A stretch of 64,000 nucleotides of DNA, taken from assembly GCF_019145375.1 (NCBI RefSeq), contig NZ_JAHSTX010000001.1, positions 3,807,501 to 3,871,500 on the forward strand. The letters are read 5' to 3'. Positions 1 through 8,198 of the stretch are shown here, one piece after another. How positions within the stretch are numbered: the first letter of the stretch is position 1; every line of letters starts with the position of its first letter. The translations under genes were made by a program, and so were the position numbers. The notes beneath the pieces were generated by a model, which saw only the letters and a list, made by a program, of their open reading frames with translations, was not told where the DNA came from and did not search any database. Origin of the DNA: Pseudomonas triticicola. Its GTDB lineage: Bacteria > Pseudomonadota > Gammaproteobacteria > Pseudomonadales > Pseudomonadaceae.

Positions 1-1030
1 CGAGTGCCGCAAGACCGGCGGCACAGGCCACCGGGTGCGCCGAATAGGTGTAGCCGTGGGGGAATTCCACGGCGTATTCCGGCGTCGGCTGGTTCATGAA
101 GGTCTGGTAGATCTCGGAGCTGGCAATCACCGCGCCCATCGGAATCGCGCCGTTGGTGACTTGTTTGGCGATGCACATCAGGTCCGGGGTCACGCCGAAG
201 CTCTCGGCGCCGAACATCGAACCGGTGCGGCCGAAACCGGTGATCACTTCGTCGAACACCAGCAGGATGTTGTGCTGATCGCATATCTCGCGCAGACGCT
301 TGAGGTAACCCTGCGGCGGAACCAGTACCCCGGCAGAGCCGGCCATCGGTTCAACGAACACCGCAGCGATGTTGGAAGCGTCGTGCAGTTCGATCAACTT
401 GAGCAGTTCATCGGCCAAAGCAATACCGCCCTGCTCCGGCATGCCACGGGAAAAGGCATTGCTCGCCAGCAGTGTGTGCGGCAGGTGATCGACGTCCATC
501 ATCGACTGGCCGAACAGCTTGCGGTTCCCGTTGACGCCGCCGAGGCTGGTGCCGGCGATGTTCACACCGTGGTAGCCACGGGCGCGGCCGATCATTTTAG
601 TCTTGGTCGCCTGGCCTTTCAGGCGCCAGTAGGCACGGACCATTTTCACCGCAGTATCGGCGCACTCGGAACCAGAGTCGGTGAAGAACACATGGTTCAG
701 ATTGCCCGGGGTCAGCTCAGTGATTTTCTCTGCCAGTTGAAACGACAACGGATGGCCGTACTGGAAACCCGGCGAGTAATCGAGGGTGCCCAGCTGTTTC
801 GAAACGGCTTCCTGAATTTCCTTGCGGGTGTGCCCGGCGCCGCAGGTCCACAGACCGGACAGCGAGTCGTAGATCTTGCGGCCCTTGTCGTCGAACAGCC
901 AGCTGCCTTCAGCGCCGACGATCAAACGCGGGTCGCGCTGAAAGTTGCGGTTGGCGGTGTACGGCATCCAGTGCGCGTCCAGCTTCAGTTGGCTGGCCAG
1001 TGGCGACGGCGCGTTTTCAGGCATGTTCAT
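1..1030 (-). CDS. bauA: beta-alanine--pyruvate transaminase, 3' part outside window
   Basis: This is a class III PLP-dependent omega-amino acid:pyruvate aminotransferase. The family transfers the amino group of beta-alanine to pyruvate, giving malonate semialdehyde and alanine in the cytoplasm. The start is the ATG ending at 1030, with a GAGG box 9 bases upstream. Visible family segments are DAHWMPYTANRNF near the N-terminus, TDSGSECADTAVKMVRAYW, RARGYHGVNIAGTSLGG and LVFDEVITGFGRTG. The PLP lysine segment MCIAKQVTNGAIPMGAV lies near residue 288. About 343 of the usual roughly 449 residues are present, and the C-terminus runs off the left edge. It is divergent from a LysR gene, the same arrangement as bauA/bauR (PA0132/PA0133). 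A related omega-transaminase with other amine substrates is possible but less likely. Confidence 0.9.
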   Translation of the reverse strand, partial: MNMPENAPSPLASQLKLDAHWMPYTANRNFQRDPRLIVGAEGSWLFDDKGRKIYDSLSGLWTCGAGHTRKEIQEAVSKQLGTLDYSPGFQYGHPLSFQLAEKITELTPGNLNHVFFTDSGSECADTAVKMVRAYWRLKGQATKTKMIGRARGYHGVNIAGTSLGGVNGNRKLFGQSMMDVDHLPHTLLASNAFSRGMPEQGGIALADELLKLIELHDASNIAAVFVEPMAGSAGVLVPPQGYLKRLREICDQHNILLVFDEVITGFGRTGSMFGAESFGVTPDLMCIAKQVTNGAIPMGAVIASSEIYQTFMNQPTPEYAVEFPHGYTYSAHPVACAAGLAAL

Positions 1031-1125
1031 CGGGCAAAACCTCGCAGGGCATAAGCGTCAGGGAGATGGAAAGCGTTGTTGCAGCTAAATTGCCACGGCG
1101 ATAAAGTCGGTGAAATCCAACTCTT

Positions 1126-1140
1126 CTAACCTTCAGTTAG
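1126..1140. promoter_or_regulatory. candidate LysR-type operator between bauA and bauR
   Basis: A dyad CTAAC-CTTCA-GTTAG contains the T-N11-A signature of LysR-family binding sites. It sits 28 bp upstream of the regulator and about 95 bp from bauA, in a divergent intergenic region where such regulators usually bind. No binding evidence exists here; this is inference from pattern and position. Confidence 0.45.
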
Positions 1141-1167
1141 TTCATTGCTAAACAAAGAGAACAAGAA

Positions 1168-2088
1168 ATGAGCAGCCGCCGCGCCGATCCGTTAGCCCAG
1201 GTCAGTGACTTTGATATCCGTTTGCTGCGGATTTTTCGCAGTGTCGTGGAGTGTGGCGGCTTCTCCGCAGCGGAAACCGTGCTCGGCATCGGCCGCTCGG
1301 CGATTAGCCAGCAGATGAGCGATCTGGAACAGCGCCTCGGCTTGCGCTTGTGCCAGCGTGGCCGGGCCGGGTTTTCCCTGACCGAGGAAGGTCGTGAGGT
1401 GTATCAATCAGCGCTGCAATTGTTGAGCGCGCTGGAGAGTTTCCGCACTGAGGTCAACGGCCTGCACCAACACCTGCGCGGCGAGCTGATCATCGGCCTC
1501 ACCGACAACCTCGTCACCCTGCCGCACATGCGCATCACCCACGCCCTCGCGCAGTTAAAAGAACGCGGGCCGGATGTGCAGATCCAGATTCGCATGATTG
1601 CACCAAACGAAGTTGAACAAGGTGTGCTCGACGGGCGCCTGCACGTTGGCGTGGTACCGCAGGCCAGCGCCTTGTCGGGACTGGAATATCAGCCGTTGTA
1701 CAGCGAGCGCTCGCTGCTGTATTGCGCGGTGGGTCATCCGCTGTTTTATGTCGACGACAAACAACTCGATGATCAACGCCTCGACAGTCAGGACGCGATT
1801 GCGCCGACCTTTCGTTTGCCGGCGGAGATTCAGGCGCATTATCAGGCGCTCAACTGCACCGCCAGTGCCTCTGACCGTGAAGGCATGGCGTTTCTGATTC
1901 TGACCGGGCGCTACATCGGTTACCTGCCGGATCACTACGCCAATCTTTGGGTACAGCAGGGGCGCTTGCGTGCGCTCAAGGCCGGCACGCGTTTTTACGA
2001 TTTGAGTCTGGCATCGGTCACGCGCAAGGGGCGGCGCCCTCATTTGGTGCTGGAAAGTTTCCTCGAGAGTCTGGCCGCAACGCGATAG
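1168..2088 (+). CDS. bauR: LysR-family regulator, likely BauR (beta-alanine catabolism)
   Basis: This is a 306-residue LysR-type regulator. The N-terminal winged helix-turn-helix spans about residues 15-75, with segments LLRIFRSVVECGGFSAAE and GRSAISQQMSDLEQRLG. It is followed by a linker helix and a periplasmic-binding-protein-like effector domain from about residue 100 to the end. The gene diverges from the beta-alanine transaminase, and in P. aeruginosa the regulator in this place (PA0133, BauR) activates bau genes in response to beta-alanine. The ribosome binding site is weak (AAGAGAAC). The function is inferred from synteny; the family call is certain. Confidence 0.85.
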   Translation: MSSRRADPLAQVSDFDIRLLRIFRSVVECGGFSAAETVLGIGRSAISQQMSDLEQRLGLRLCQRGRAGFSLTEEGREVYQSALQLLSALESFRTEVNGLHQHLRGELIIGLTDNLVTLPHMRITHALAQLKERGPDVQIQIRMIAPNEVEQGVLDGRLHVGVVPQASALSGLEYQPLYSERSLLYCAVGHPLFYVDDKQLDDQRLDSQDAIAPTFRLPAEIQAHYQALNCTASASDREGMAFLILTGRYIGYLPDHYANLWVQQGRLRALKAGTRFYDLSLASVTRKGRRPHLVLESFLESLAATR

Positions 2089-2203
2089 ATAAGCGCGCAG
2101 AGCCCAGCCCGACTGGGCCTAATCGACAGAATCGAGGAATAACCTGAGCAAGTGGACAGGTTTTTGCAGAGAAGGGGTAACTCTCCTTCAAGAAGCCAAA
2201 GCC

Positions 2204-3602
2204 ATGCAGCCAGATTCCGATTCGTCCAGTGAACTGATCTACGGCCTCAACGACCGCCCCAAACCACTCGCCGCCATTCTCGCCGCGCTGCAACACGTGC
2301 TCGCGAGTTTCGTCGGCATCATCACCCCGCCACTGGTGATCGGTTCCGCGCTCGGGCTGACCGCGCATCTACCGTACCTGATCAGCATGGCGCTGATGGT
2401 CTCGGGCGTCGGCACTTTTATCCAGGCGCGGCGACCGTTCGGCATTGGCGCGGGGATGATCTGTCTGCAAGGCACCAGTTTCGCGTTTCTCGGTGCGGTG
2501 CTGTCGGCCGGGTTTCTGGTCAAGCAGCGCGGCGGCAGCCCGGAAGATATCCTGGCGATGATTTTCGGCGTGTGCTTTTTCGGCGCAATCGTGCAGATTG
2601 TGCTCAGCCGCTTCATCGGTCAGTTGCGCCGAGTGGTGACACCGCTGGTGACCGGCATCGTCATCACGCTGATCGGCATCAGCCTGATCAAGGTCGGCAT
2701 CACCGATCTGGGTGGCGGCTTCAACGCGCCGGACTTCGGCACGCCGGGCAATCTGGCCTTGGGCGTGTTCGTGCTGCTGACAATCATTCTGCTCAACCGC
2801 TCGAATACGCCGTGGGTGCGACTGTCGGCGATCATCATCGGACTGGTGCTCGGCAGTCTCGCTGCGTGGTTCAGCGGAAAATTGCTGCCACAGCCGTTGC
2901 CTGACTTGCCACTGGTGAGTTTTCCTACGCCGTTCAAGTTCGGATTCAACTTCGACTGGACGGCTTTCCTGCCGGTCGCGCTGATTTACCTGATCAGCAC
3001 CATCGAAACCGTCGGCGACCTCACCGCCAATTGCATGCTTGCCCGCCAACCGATCAGCGGCCCTTCTTATATAAGCCGCTTGCGCGGTGGCGTGCTCGGT
3101 GACGGTGTGAGCTGCATGATCGCGGCGACCTTCAGCGCCTTCCCCAACACAACGTTCGCGCAAAACAACGGGGTGATCCAATTGACCGGTGTGGCCAGCC
3201 GCTACGTCGGCCTGTACATCGGCGCGATCCTGTTTTGCCTCGGCCTGTTCCCGATGATCGGCGCGGTGCTGCAACAGATTCCGAAACCGGTACTGGGCGG
3301 CGCAACGCTGGTGATGTTCGGCGCTGTGGCGGCGGCGGGCGTGCGCATTCTCGCGCATTCTCGCGCAGTCGCCGCTGGACCGGCGCAGCATGTTGATCAT
3401 CGCCACTTCGTTCGGCGTCGGCCTCGGCATCGCCGCGCAACCGAACCTGCTGCACCTGCTGCCGAAACTGGTGCAGAACCTGTTCGACTCGGCGATCACC
3501 AGCGGCGGGCTGACGGCAATCGTCCTCTGTCTGTTGTTGCCGGAAGGCAAAACCGCTGAGACAAAAAGCCCCGCGTCATTGAACAAGATCGAACAGGCGT
3601 AA
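2204..3602 (+). pseudogene. NCS2-family purine/xanthine permease, frameshifted
   Basis: This is a nucleobase:cation symporter of the NCS2 (NAT) family in the inner membrane. It has many hydrophobic segments and the family signature QNNGVIQLTG near residue 325. The first frame is intact to about residue 385, then reads into an arginine/histidine-rich tail ending near 3559. The true C-terminus, containing MLIIATSFGVGLGIAAQPN, continues in another frame to 3602. The cause is visible: the 10-mer GCGCATTCTC occurs twice in tandem at 3343-3362. Removing one copy gives an uninterrupted 462-residue protein. The neighbouring RutR-like regulator and purine genes fit nucleobase uptake. The change could be a real inactivating mutation, a reversible slippage event or a sequencing error. 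The exact substrate (xanthine, urate or uracil) cannot be decided. Confidence 0.85.
3343..3367 (+). repeat. 10-bp tandem duplication causing frameshift
   Basis: Two adjacent copies of GCGCATTCTC (3343-3352 and 3353-3362) are followed by a partial third, GCGCA. One copy fewer restores the permease frame exactly. Confidence 0.9.
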
Positions 3603-3633
3603 CTGTTTTTCCGCGCCAGGACTTGTCGGATGC

Positions 3634-3672
3634 CTGTGGGTGCGCTATCAACGCAGCTGGTTGCACCCACAG
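3634..3672 (+). promoter_or_regulatory. inverted repeat between permease and TetR gene
   Basis: CTGTGGGTGC (3634-3643) pairs perfectly with GCACCCACAG (3663-3672). The outer TTGTC/GACAA bases can also pair if a short bulge is allowed. There is no T-run, so a classical terminator is unlikely. It lies 19 bp before the TetR-family start and may be an operator or a 5' leader hairpin. Confidence 0.4.
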
Positions 3673-3690
3673 ACAATCCCGGAAGTGCCT

Positions 3691-4341
3691 ATGACCTTTG
3701 AAGTCCCAGCCCACGGCGGCAAACCCGCCAGCCGCATTCGTCAGAAGAACGAAGAGACCATTCTCAAAGCCGCCGAAGACGAGTTCGCCCGTCACGGGTT
3801 CAAAGGCACCAGCATGAACACCATCGCGCAGAATGCCGGGCTGCCCAAGGCCAACCTGCATTACTACTTCACCAACAAGCTCGGTTTGTATGTAGCAGTG
3901 CTGAGCAACATCATCGAGTTGTGGGACAGCACCTTCAACACCCTCACTGCCGAGGATGACCCGGCCGAAGCGCTGACCCGCTACATCCGCGCGAAGATGG
4001 AGTTCTCCCGGCGCCAGCCACAGGCTTCGCGAATCTTCGCCATGGAAGTGATCAGCGGCGGCGAATGCCTGAGCGAATATTTCAATCAGGATTACCGCAC
4101 CTGGTTCACCGGGCGCGCGGCCGTGTTTCAGGCGTGGATCGATGCGGGCAAAATGGACCCGGTCGACCCGGTGCACCTGATTTTCCTGCTGTGGGGCAGC
4201 ACTCAGCATTATGCCGACTTCGCCACGCAGATCTGCCGCGTCACCGGGCGCAGCAAGTTGACCAAGCAGGACATGGAAGACGCCGGCAACAACCTGATCC
4301 GCATCATTCTCAAAGGCTGCGGCCTCACTCCTTCTCTATAA
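3691..4341 (+). CDS. TetR-family regulator, RutR/YcdC-like
   Basis: This 216-residue TetR-type repressor has an N-terminal helix-turn-helix at about residues 18-65, with segments ILKAAEDEFARHGFKGTSMN and AGLPKANLHYYFTNKLGLY. The C-terminal part, with QASRIFAMEVISGG and HLIFLLWGSTQHYADFA, resembles the ligand domain of E. coli RutR, which senses uracil and controls pyrimidine and purine genes. The ATG at 3691 is preferred over an upstream GTG at 3640, because the upstream stretch lies in the inverted repeat and is not conserved in type. The gene follows the broken nucleobase permease in the same direction, which suggests control of nucleobase uptake. The ligand is unknown. Confidence 0.8.
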   Translation: MTFEVPAHGGKPASRIRQKNEETILKAAEDEFARHGFKGTSMNTIAQNAGLPKANLHYYFTNKLGLYVAVLSNIIELWDSTFNTLTAEDDPAEALTRYIRAKMEFSRRQPQASRIFAMEVISGGECLSEYFNQDYRTWFTGRAAVFQAWIDAGKMDPVDPVHLIFLLWGSTQHYADFATQICRVTGRSKLTKQDMEDAGNNLIRIILKGCGLTPSL

Positions 4342-4348
4342 GACGTTT

Positions 4349-4930
4349 ATGCCTTTCACCCTCAGCGGTTTTTGCGAGTACCGCGAAGAGATTCGCAAAA
4401 GCCGTTTCATCACTCTGGCGACGCCGATCAGCAGCCCCGCCGATGCGCAGGCGTTTTTCGAGCAGCAAAGCGATTTGAATGCCACGCACAATTGCTGGGC
4501 GTGGAAACTCGGCGCGCAATACCGCAGCACTGACGACGGCGAGCCGGGCGGCACGGCCGGGCGCCCCATTCTGGCGGCGATAGAAGCTCAGGATTGCGAT
4601 CAGGTCGCGGTGCTGGTGATTCGCTGGTACGGCGGCATTCAACTGGGCACCGGCGGTTTGGCCCGGGCCTATGGCGGCGGCGCCAACAAGTGCCTGCAAG
4701 CGGCGCAGAAAGTCGAGCTGATCAGCCGCGTGCCGCTGACTTGCGCTTGCGGATTTGCCGAGTTGGCACTGGTGAAGTTGCGCGTGGCGGATCTCGGTGG
4801 ATTGGTGGTGGAGGAAAACTTCACGGCCAATGGGGTGGAGTTGAAGTTGGCGGTGGGGCAAGCGCAGATCGACGTGTTGCAGGGTCAGTTGGCGGATCTG
4901 AGCCGGGGGCGGATTTTGTTGCAGCGTTGA
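4349..4930 (+). CDS. yigZ: IMPACT (YigZ) family protein
   Basis: This 193-residue cytoplasmic protein belongs to the UPF0029/IMPACT family. The N-terminal domain carries the family signature TDDGEPGGTAGRPIL followed by VIRWYGGIQLGTGGLARAY (about residues 60-112). The C-terminal third matches the DUF1949-type ferredoxin-like domain in position. Eukaryotic IMPACT regulates the GCN2 kinase; the bacterial role is not settled. The start codon lies only 7 bp after the TetR stop, so the two genes are probably cotranscribed. The ribosome binding site is poor, consistent with translational coupling. Confidence 0.88.
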   Translation: MPFTLSGFCEYREEIRKSRFITLATPISSPADAQAFFEQQSDLNATHNCWAWKLGAQYRSTDDGEPGGTAGRPILAAIEAQDCDQVAVLVIRWYGGIQLGTGGLARAYGGGANKCLQAAQKVELISRVPLTCACGFAELALVKLRVADLGGLVVEENFTANGVELKLAVGQAQIDVLQGQLADLSRGRILLQR

Positions 4931-4946
4931 GAGTGGAAGATCAAAA

Positions 4947-5021
4947 GATCGCAGCCTTCGGCAGCTCCTACAGGGGATCGCATTCCGATTGTAGGAGCTG
5001 CGGAACGCTGCGATCTTTTTT
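4947..5021. repeat. REP-type inverted pair, GATCGCAGC family; possible terminator
   Basis: GATCGCAGCCTTCGGCAGC and GCTGCGGAACGCTGCGATC face each other across a short spacer, with outer AAAA/TTTT bases. The right arm ends in a run of six T, so the hairpin could end transcription of the upstream TetR/yigZ pair. This core differs from the GAGCCTGCTCGCG elements found elsewhere in the window. Confidence 0.75.
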
Positions 5022-5029
5022 AGGGCATT

Positions 5030-5530
5030 CCCCAATTGGCGACTTGCCCACACCTGCTGTGCACCCGACTGTGGATAACCTGAGCACACACCGCTGTAAC
5101 CCTTCTGTCATGCGGCTTTGCGCGATTTGTTCAATTTTCGTTCAATTGACCCGACGAAAGGGAAATCAAGAGTAAAAACAAACAGTTACCTTCGTTTATG
5201 ACCATTAGAACAAAGCATCGCAGTGCTTATGCCCACCCTCGGCGCTTGCGCACAATTACTGTGGAGCAACCTGTGGATAAGCCGTTCATGACCGCCGCAG
5301 CCGCTGGATCTGTCTGGCTCCCAGGCAGTTGCTCGTTTTTTAACCAACTGCAAGCGGGCAAAACTGGAGCCTGTTCAATGACTTTGCGCTGAATTGGTGC
5401 TCGATTGAAAAACAAAACGCCCGCCGATGCGCTGCTGTCGGCACTTGCGGACTGGCTCCGCAAGCGTTCCTGACTCAATGGCCAGGAAATTGCTTTATCC
5501 ACAGGCACAACTCAGTCAGTCGAGCCTGTC
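5030..5530. other. non-coding region with three perfect DnaA boxes
   Basis: No convincing gene was found here. The 9-mer TTATCCACA or its complement TGTGGATAA occurs perfectly at 5070-5078, 5272-5280 (both as TGTGGATAA) and 5495-5503 (as TTATCCACA). An AT-richer stretch lies near 5160-5200. A short hairpin (TTGCGG/CCGCAA) lies near 5450. The region probably also holds the promoter of the downstream ABC transporter operon. It is not next to dnaA, dnaN or rpmH in this window, so a primary origin is not supported. Confidence 0.6.
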
Positions 5531-7078
5531 ATGTCCATCGCCCCTTCCCCACCGCGCCTGCAACTGCGCCAGATCAGCAAACGCTACCCCGGATGTCTGG
5601 CCAACGATGCCATCGACCTGAGCATCGCGCCGGGTGAAATCCATGCCCTGCTCGGTGAAAACGGCGCGGGCAAAAGTACGTTGATGAAAATCATCTACGG
5701 GGTCACCCAGTGCGATAGCGGCGAAATGCTCTGGGAGGGGCAGCACGTGCAGATGCGCAACCCGGCGCAGGCGCGGCAGCTGGGCATTGGCATGGTGTTC
5801 CAGCATTTCTCGCTGTTCGAAACCCTCAGCGTCGCGCAGAACATTGCCCTGGCGATGGGCGCGGCGGCCGGCACGCCGAAGCAACTGGAGCCGAAGATTC
5901 GCGAAGTCTCGCGGCGTTACGGCATGGCGCTGGAGCCGGAGCGACTTGTCCACAGCCTGTCGATCGGCGAGCGCCAGCGGGTGGAAATCATTCGTTGCCT
6001 GATGCAGGACATCCGCCTGCTGATTCTCGATGAGCCGACCTCGGTGCTGACCCCGCAAGAGGCGGACGAATTGTTCATCACCCTGCGTCGCCTCGCCGAC
6101 GAGGGCTGCAGCATTCTGTTTATCAGCCACAAGCTCGGTGAAGTGCGCGCCTTGTGCCACAGCGCCACGGTGCTGCGCGGCGGTCGGGTTGCCGGGCATT
6201 GCGTGCCCGCCGAATGTTCGGACCAGCAACTGGCGCAAATGATGGTCGGTGAAGCGGCGGCTTTGATTGGCGAGTATCCGAAGGTCAGCGGTGGCGCGGT
6301 GTTTCTGCAGGTGCAGGGTTTGAGCTGGCACAACCCGGACCCTTTTGGTTGCTCGCTGACAGACATCGACCTGCAAGTGCGCAGTGGTGAAATCGTCGGC
6401 ATCGCCGGGGTCGCGGGCAATGGGCAGGATGAGTTGCTCGCCCTGCTCAGCGGCGAACAGCCCTTACCGCGCGCGCAGGCGGCGACCCTTCGCTTCGCAG
6501 AGCAAAACGTTGCCGATCTGCGCCCGGATGCGCGGCGCAAACTGGGTTTGGCCTTCGTGCCGGCCGAACGCCTTGGCCACGGCGCGGTTCCTGAGTTAAG
6601 TCTGGCCGACAACGCCCTGCTCAGTGCTTTTCAGCACGGGCTGGTCAGCCACGGGTTGATTCAACGCGGCAAAGTCGAAGCCCTCGCGCAGCAGATCATC
6701 CAGCGCTTCGGCGTGAAAACCCCGGACACGCAAACCGCCGCGCGCAGCCTGTCCGGCGGCAACTTGCAGAAATTCATCCTCGGCCGGGAAATTCTTCAGC
6801 AACCGAAACTGCTGATCGCTGCGCACCCGATCTGGGGCGTCGACGTTGGCGCCGCCGCCACCATCCATCGCGCGTTGATTGCCCTGCGCGATGCCGGCGC
6901 GGCGATTCTGGTGATTTCCGAAGACCTCGATGAGCTGTTCCAGATCAGCGATCGCCTCGGCGCGCTGTGCGGCGGGCGTCTGTCGGCGCTGCAAGATACT
7001 GGCGCTACACAACTGAGCGATGTCGGCGCGTGGATGGCCGGCCAGTTCGATCACTCACCTCGCGCCGCCTCGGTTTAA
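5531..7078 (+). CDS. nucleoside/purine ABC importer, ATP-binding protein
   Basis: This is a 515-residue double ABC ATPase of the BMP/RbsA class, which powers uptake of nucleosides or related solutes. The N-terminal domain has Walker A GENGAGKS (about residue 40), signature LSIGERQRVEI and Walker B LLILDEPTSVLT. The C-terminal domain has a degenerate Walker A (GVAGNGQDE), signature LSGGNLQKFILGREI and a Walker B lacking the usual DEP (LLIAAHPIWGVDVG). One catalytically weak site is common in this class. It starts an operon with two permeases. A BMP-type binding protein 4 kb downstream is the likely partner. The order agrees with PA0136-PA0138. Confidence 0.9.
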   Translation: MSIAPSPPRLQLRQISKRYPGCLANDAIDLSIAPGEIHALLGENGAGKSTLMKIIYGVTQCDSGEMLWEGQHVQMRNPAQARQLGIGMVFQHFSLFETLSVAQNIALAMGAAAGTPKQLEPKIREVSRRYGMALEPERLVHSLSIGERQRVEIIRCLMQDIRLLILDEPTSVLTPQEADELFITLRRLADEGCSILFISHKLGEVRALCHSATVLRGGRVAGHCVPAECSDQQLAQMMVGEAAALIGEYPKVSGGAVFLQVQGLSWHNPDPFGCSLTDIDLQVRSGEIVGIAGVAGNGQDELLALLSGEQPLPRAQAATLRFAEQNVADLRPDARRKLGLAFVPAERLGHGAVPELSLADNALLSAFQHGLVSHGLIQRGKVEALAQQIIQRFGVKTPDTQTAARSLSGGNLQKFILGREILQQPKLLIAAHPIWGVDVGAAATIHRALIALRDAGAAILVISEDLDELFQISDRLGALCGGRLSALQDTGATQLSDVGAWMAGQFDHSPRAASV

Positions 7079-7091
7079 CGGAGTTCCAACC

Positions 7092-8198
7092 ATGCTGCTT
7101 TCTCTCGAACCCCGTGGCCAGCAATCGCGCCTGATGCTGTGGTGCTCGCCGTTATTGGCGGCGGCGCTGACCCTCGGCTGCGGCTCGCTGTTGTTCATCG
7201 CGCTGGGCCACGATCCGCTGCAAACCTTGCACACACTGCTGATCGCACCGGTCAGCGATTTGTATGGCGTGTCTGAATTGCTGGTCAAGGCGCTGCCGAT
7301 TCTGCTCTGCGCACTCGGCCTGGCCGTGGCCTATCAGGCGCGGATCTGGAACATCGGCGCCGAAGGCCAACTTCTACTTGGCGCCTTGGCCGGCAGTGCT
7401 CTGGCAGTGAACGTTATCGACATGCAAAGTCGCTGGGCGCTGGTGCTGATTCTGCTGACCGGCACGCTGGCGGGCGCCGCATGGGCCGGGCTCACCGCAT
7501 GGCTGCGCACGCGCTTCAACGCCAACGAAATCCTCACCAGCATCATGCTCAACTACATCGCGCTGAACCTGCTGCTGTTCTGCGTGCACGGGCCGTTGAA
7601 GGATCCGGCGGGCTTCAATTTCCCCGAGTCGGCGATGTTCGGCGACGCCAGTCGTTTGCCGCTGCTGCTGGAGGACGGCCGCGTGCATGCCGGGGTGTAT
7701 TTCGCCCTGCTCGCGCTGGTTGCGGTGTGGGTGTTGTTGCAGAAAAGCTTCATCGGCTTCCAGATCAAAGTGCTCGGGCTGGACAAACGTGCGGCAGGTT
7801 TTGTCGGCTTTCGAGAGAAGCGCCTGATCTGGCTGGCGCTGTTGATCAGCGGTGCTCTGGCCGGGCTCGCCGGGGTCTGCGAAGTGACCGGGCCGATTGG
7901 CCAATTGGTGCCGCAGGTGTCGCCGGGCTATGGCTACGCGGCGATTACCGTGGCGTTTCTCGGGCGGCTCAACCCGCTCGGCATTCTGTTCTCCAGTCTG
8001 CTGATGGCGCTGCTGTACATCGGCGGCGAGAGCGCGCAGATGTCGCTCAATCTGCCGCAAGCGATCACCCAGTTGTTCCAGGGCATGATGCTGTTTTTCC
8101 TGCTCGCCTGTGACGTGCTGATTCTTTATCGGCCACGCCTGAAACTGCGCTGGACCCGGCGCGCCTCGACCCCTGCCGTAACCGCCGGAGCGCTGTGA
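7092..8198 (+). CDS. nucleoside ABC importer permease 1
   Basis: This 368-residue inner-membrane permease is of the BPD_transp_2 type (YufP/NupP-like). It has about ten hydrophobic segments and the family stretches YQARIWNIGAEGQLLLGAL and ANEILTSIMLNYIALNLLL. The ATG at 7092 is chosen because it follows the ATPase stop by 13 bp with a GGAG box; an in-frame start farther upstream would overlap the ATPase. Its stop overlaps the next start. It forms the transmembrane channel with the second permease. Confidence 0.9.
   Translation: MLLSLEPRGQQSRLMLWCSPLLAAALTLGCGSLLFIALGHDPLQTLHTLLIAPVSDLYGVSELLVKALPILLCALGLAVAYQARIWNIGAEGQLLLGALAGSALAVNVIDMQSRWALVLILLTGTLAGAAWAGLTAWLRTRFNANEILTSIMLNYIALNLLLFCVHGPLKDPAGFNFPESAMFGDASRLPLLLEDGRVHAGVYFALLALVAVWVLLQKSFIGFQIKVLGLDKRAAGFVGFREKRLIWLALLISGALAGLAGVCEVTGPIGQLVPQVSPGYGYAAITVAFLGRLNPLGILFSSLLMALLYIGGESAQMSLNLPQAITQLFQGMMLFFLLACDVLILYRPRLKLRWTRRASTPAVTAGAL

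Noticed and set aside
3634..3672. Rho-independent terminator after the permease
   Set aside because: The hairpin has no T-run and a 19-base loop. An operator or leader hairpin is more likely.
2369..3676. A 435-codon minus-strand frame opposite the nucleobase permease
   Set aside because: It is an antisense shadow in GC-rich coding DNA, rich in Arg/His/Gln, with no domain. The plus-strand permease has clear family motifs.
5198..5392. A 64-codon reading frame between yigZ and the ABC transporter
   Set aside because: It has no ribosome binding site and an irregular composition, and it covers the DnaA boxes. No family was recognised.
5030..5530. Chromosome origin at the DnaA-box cluster
   Set aside because: No dnaA, dnaN, rpmH or gyrB is nearby and no strong AT-rich unwinding region was seen. 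A DnaA titration or regulatory role fits better.
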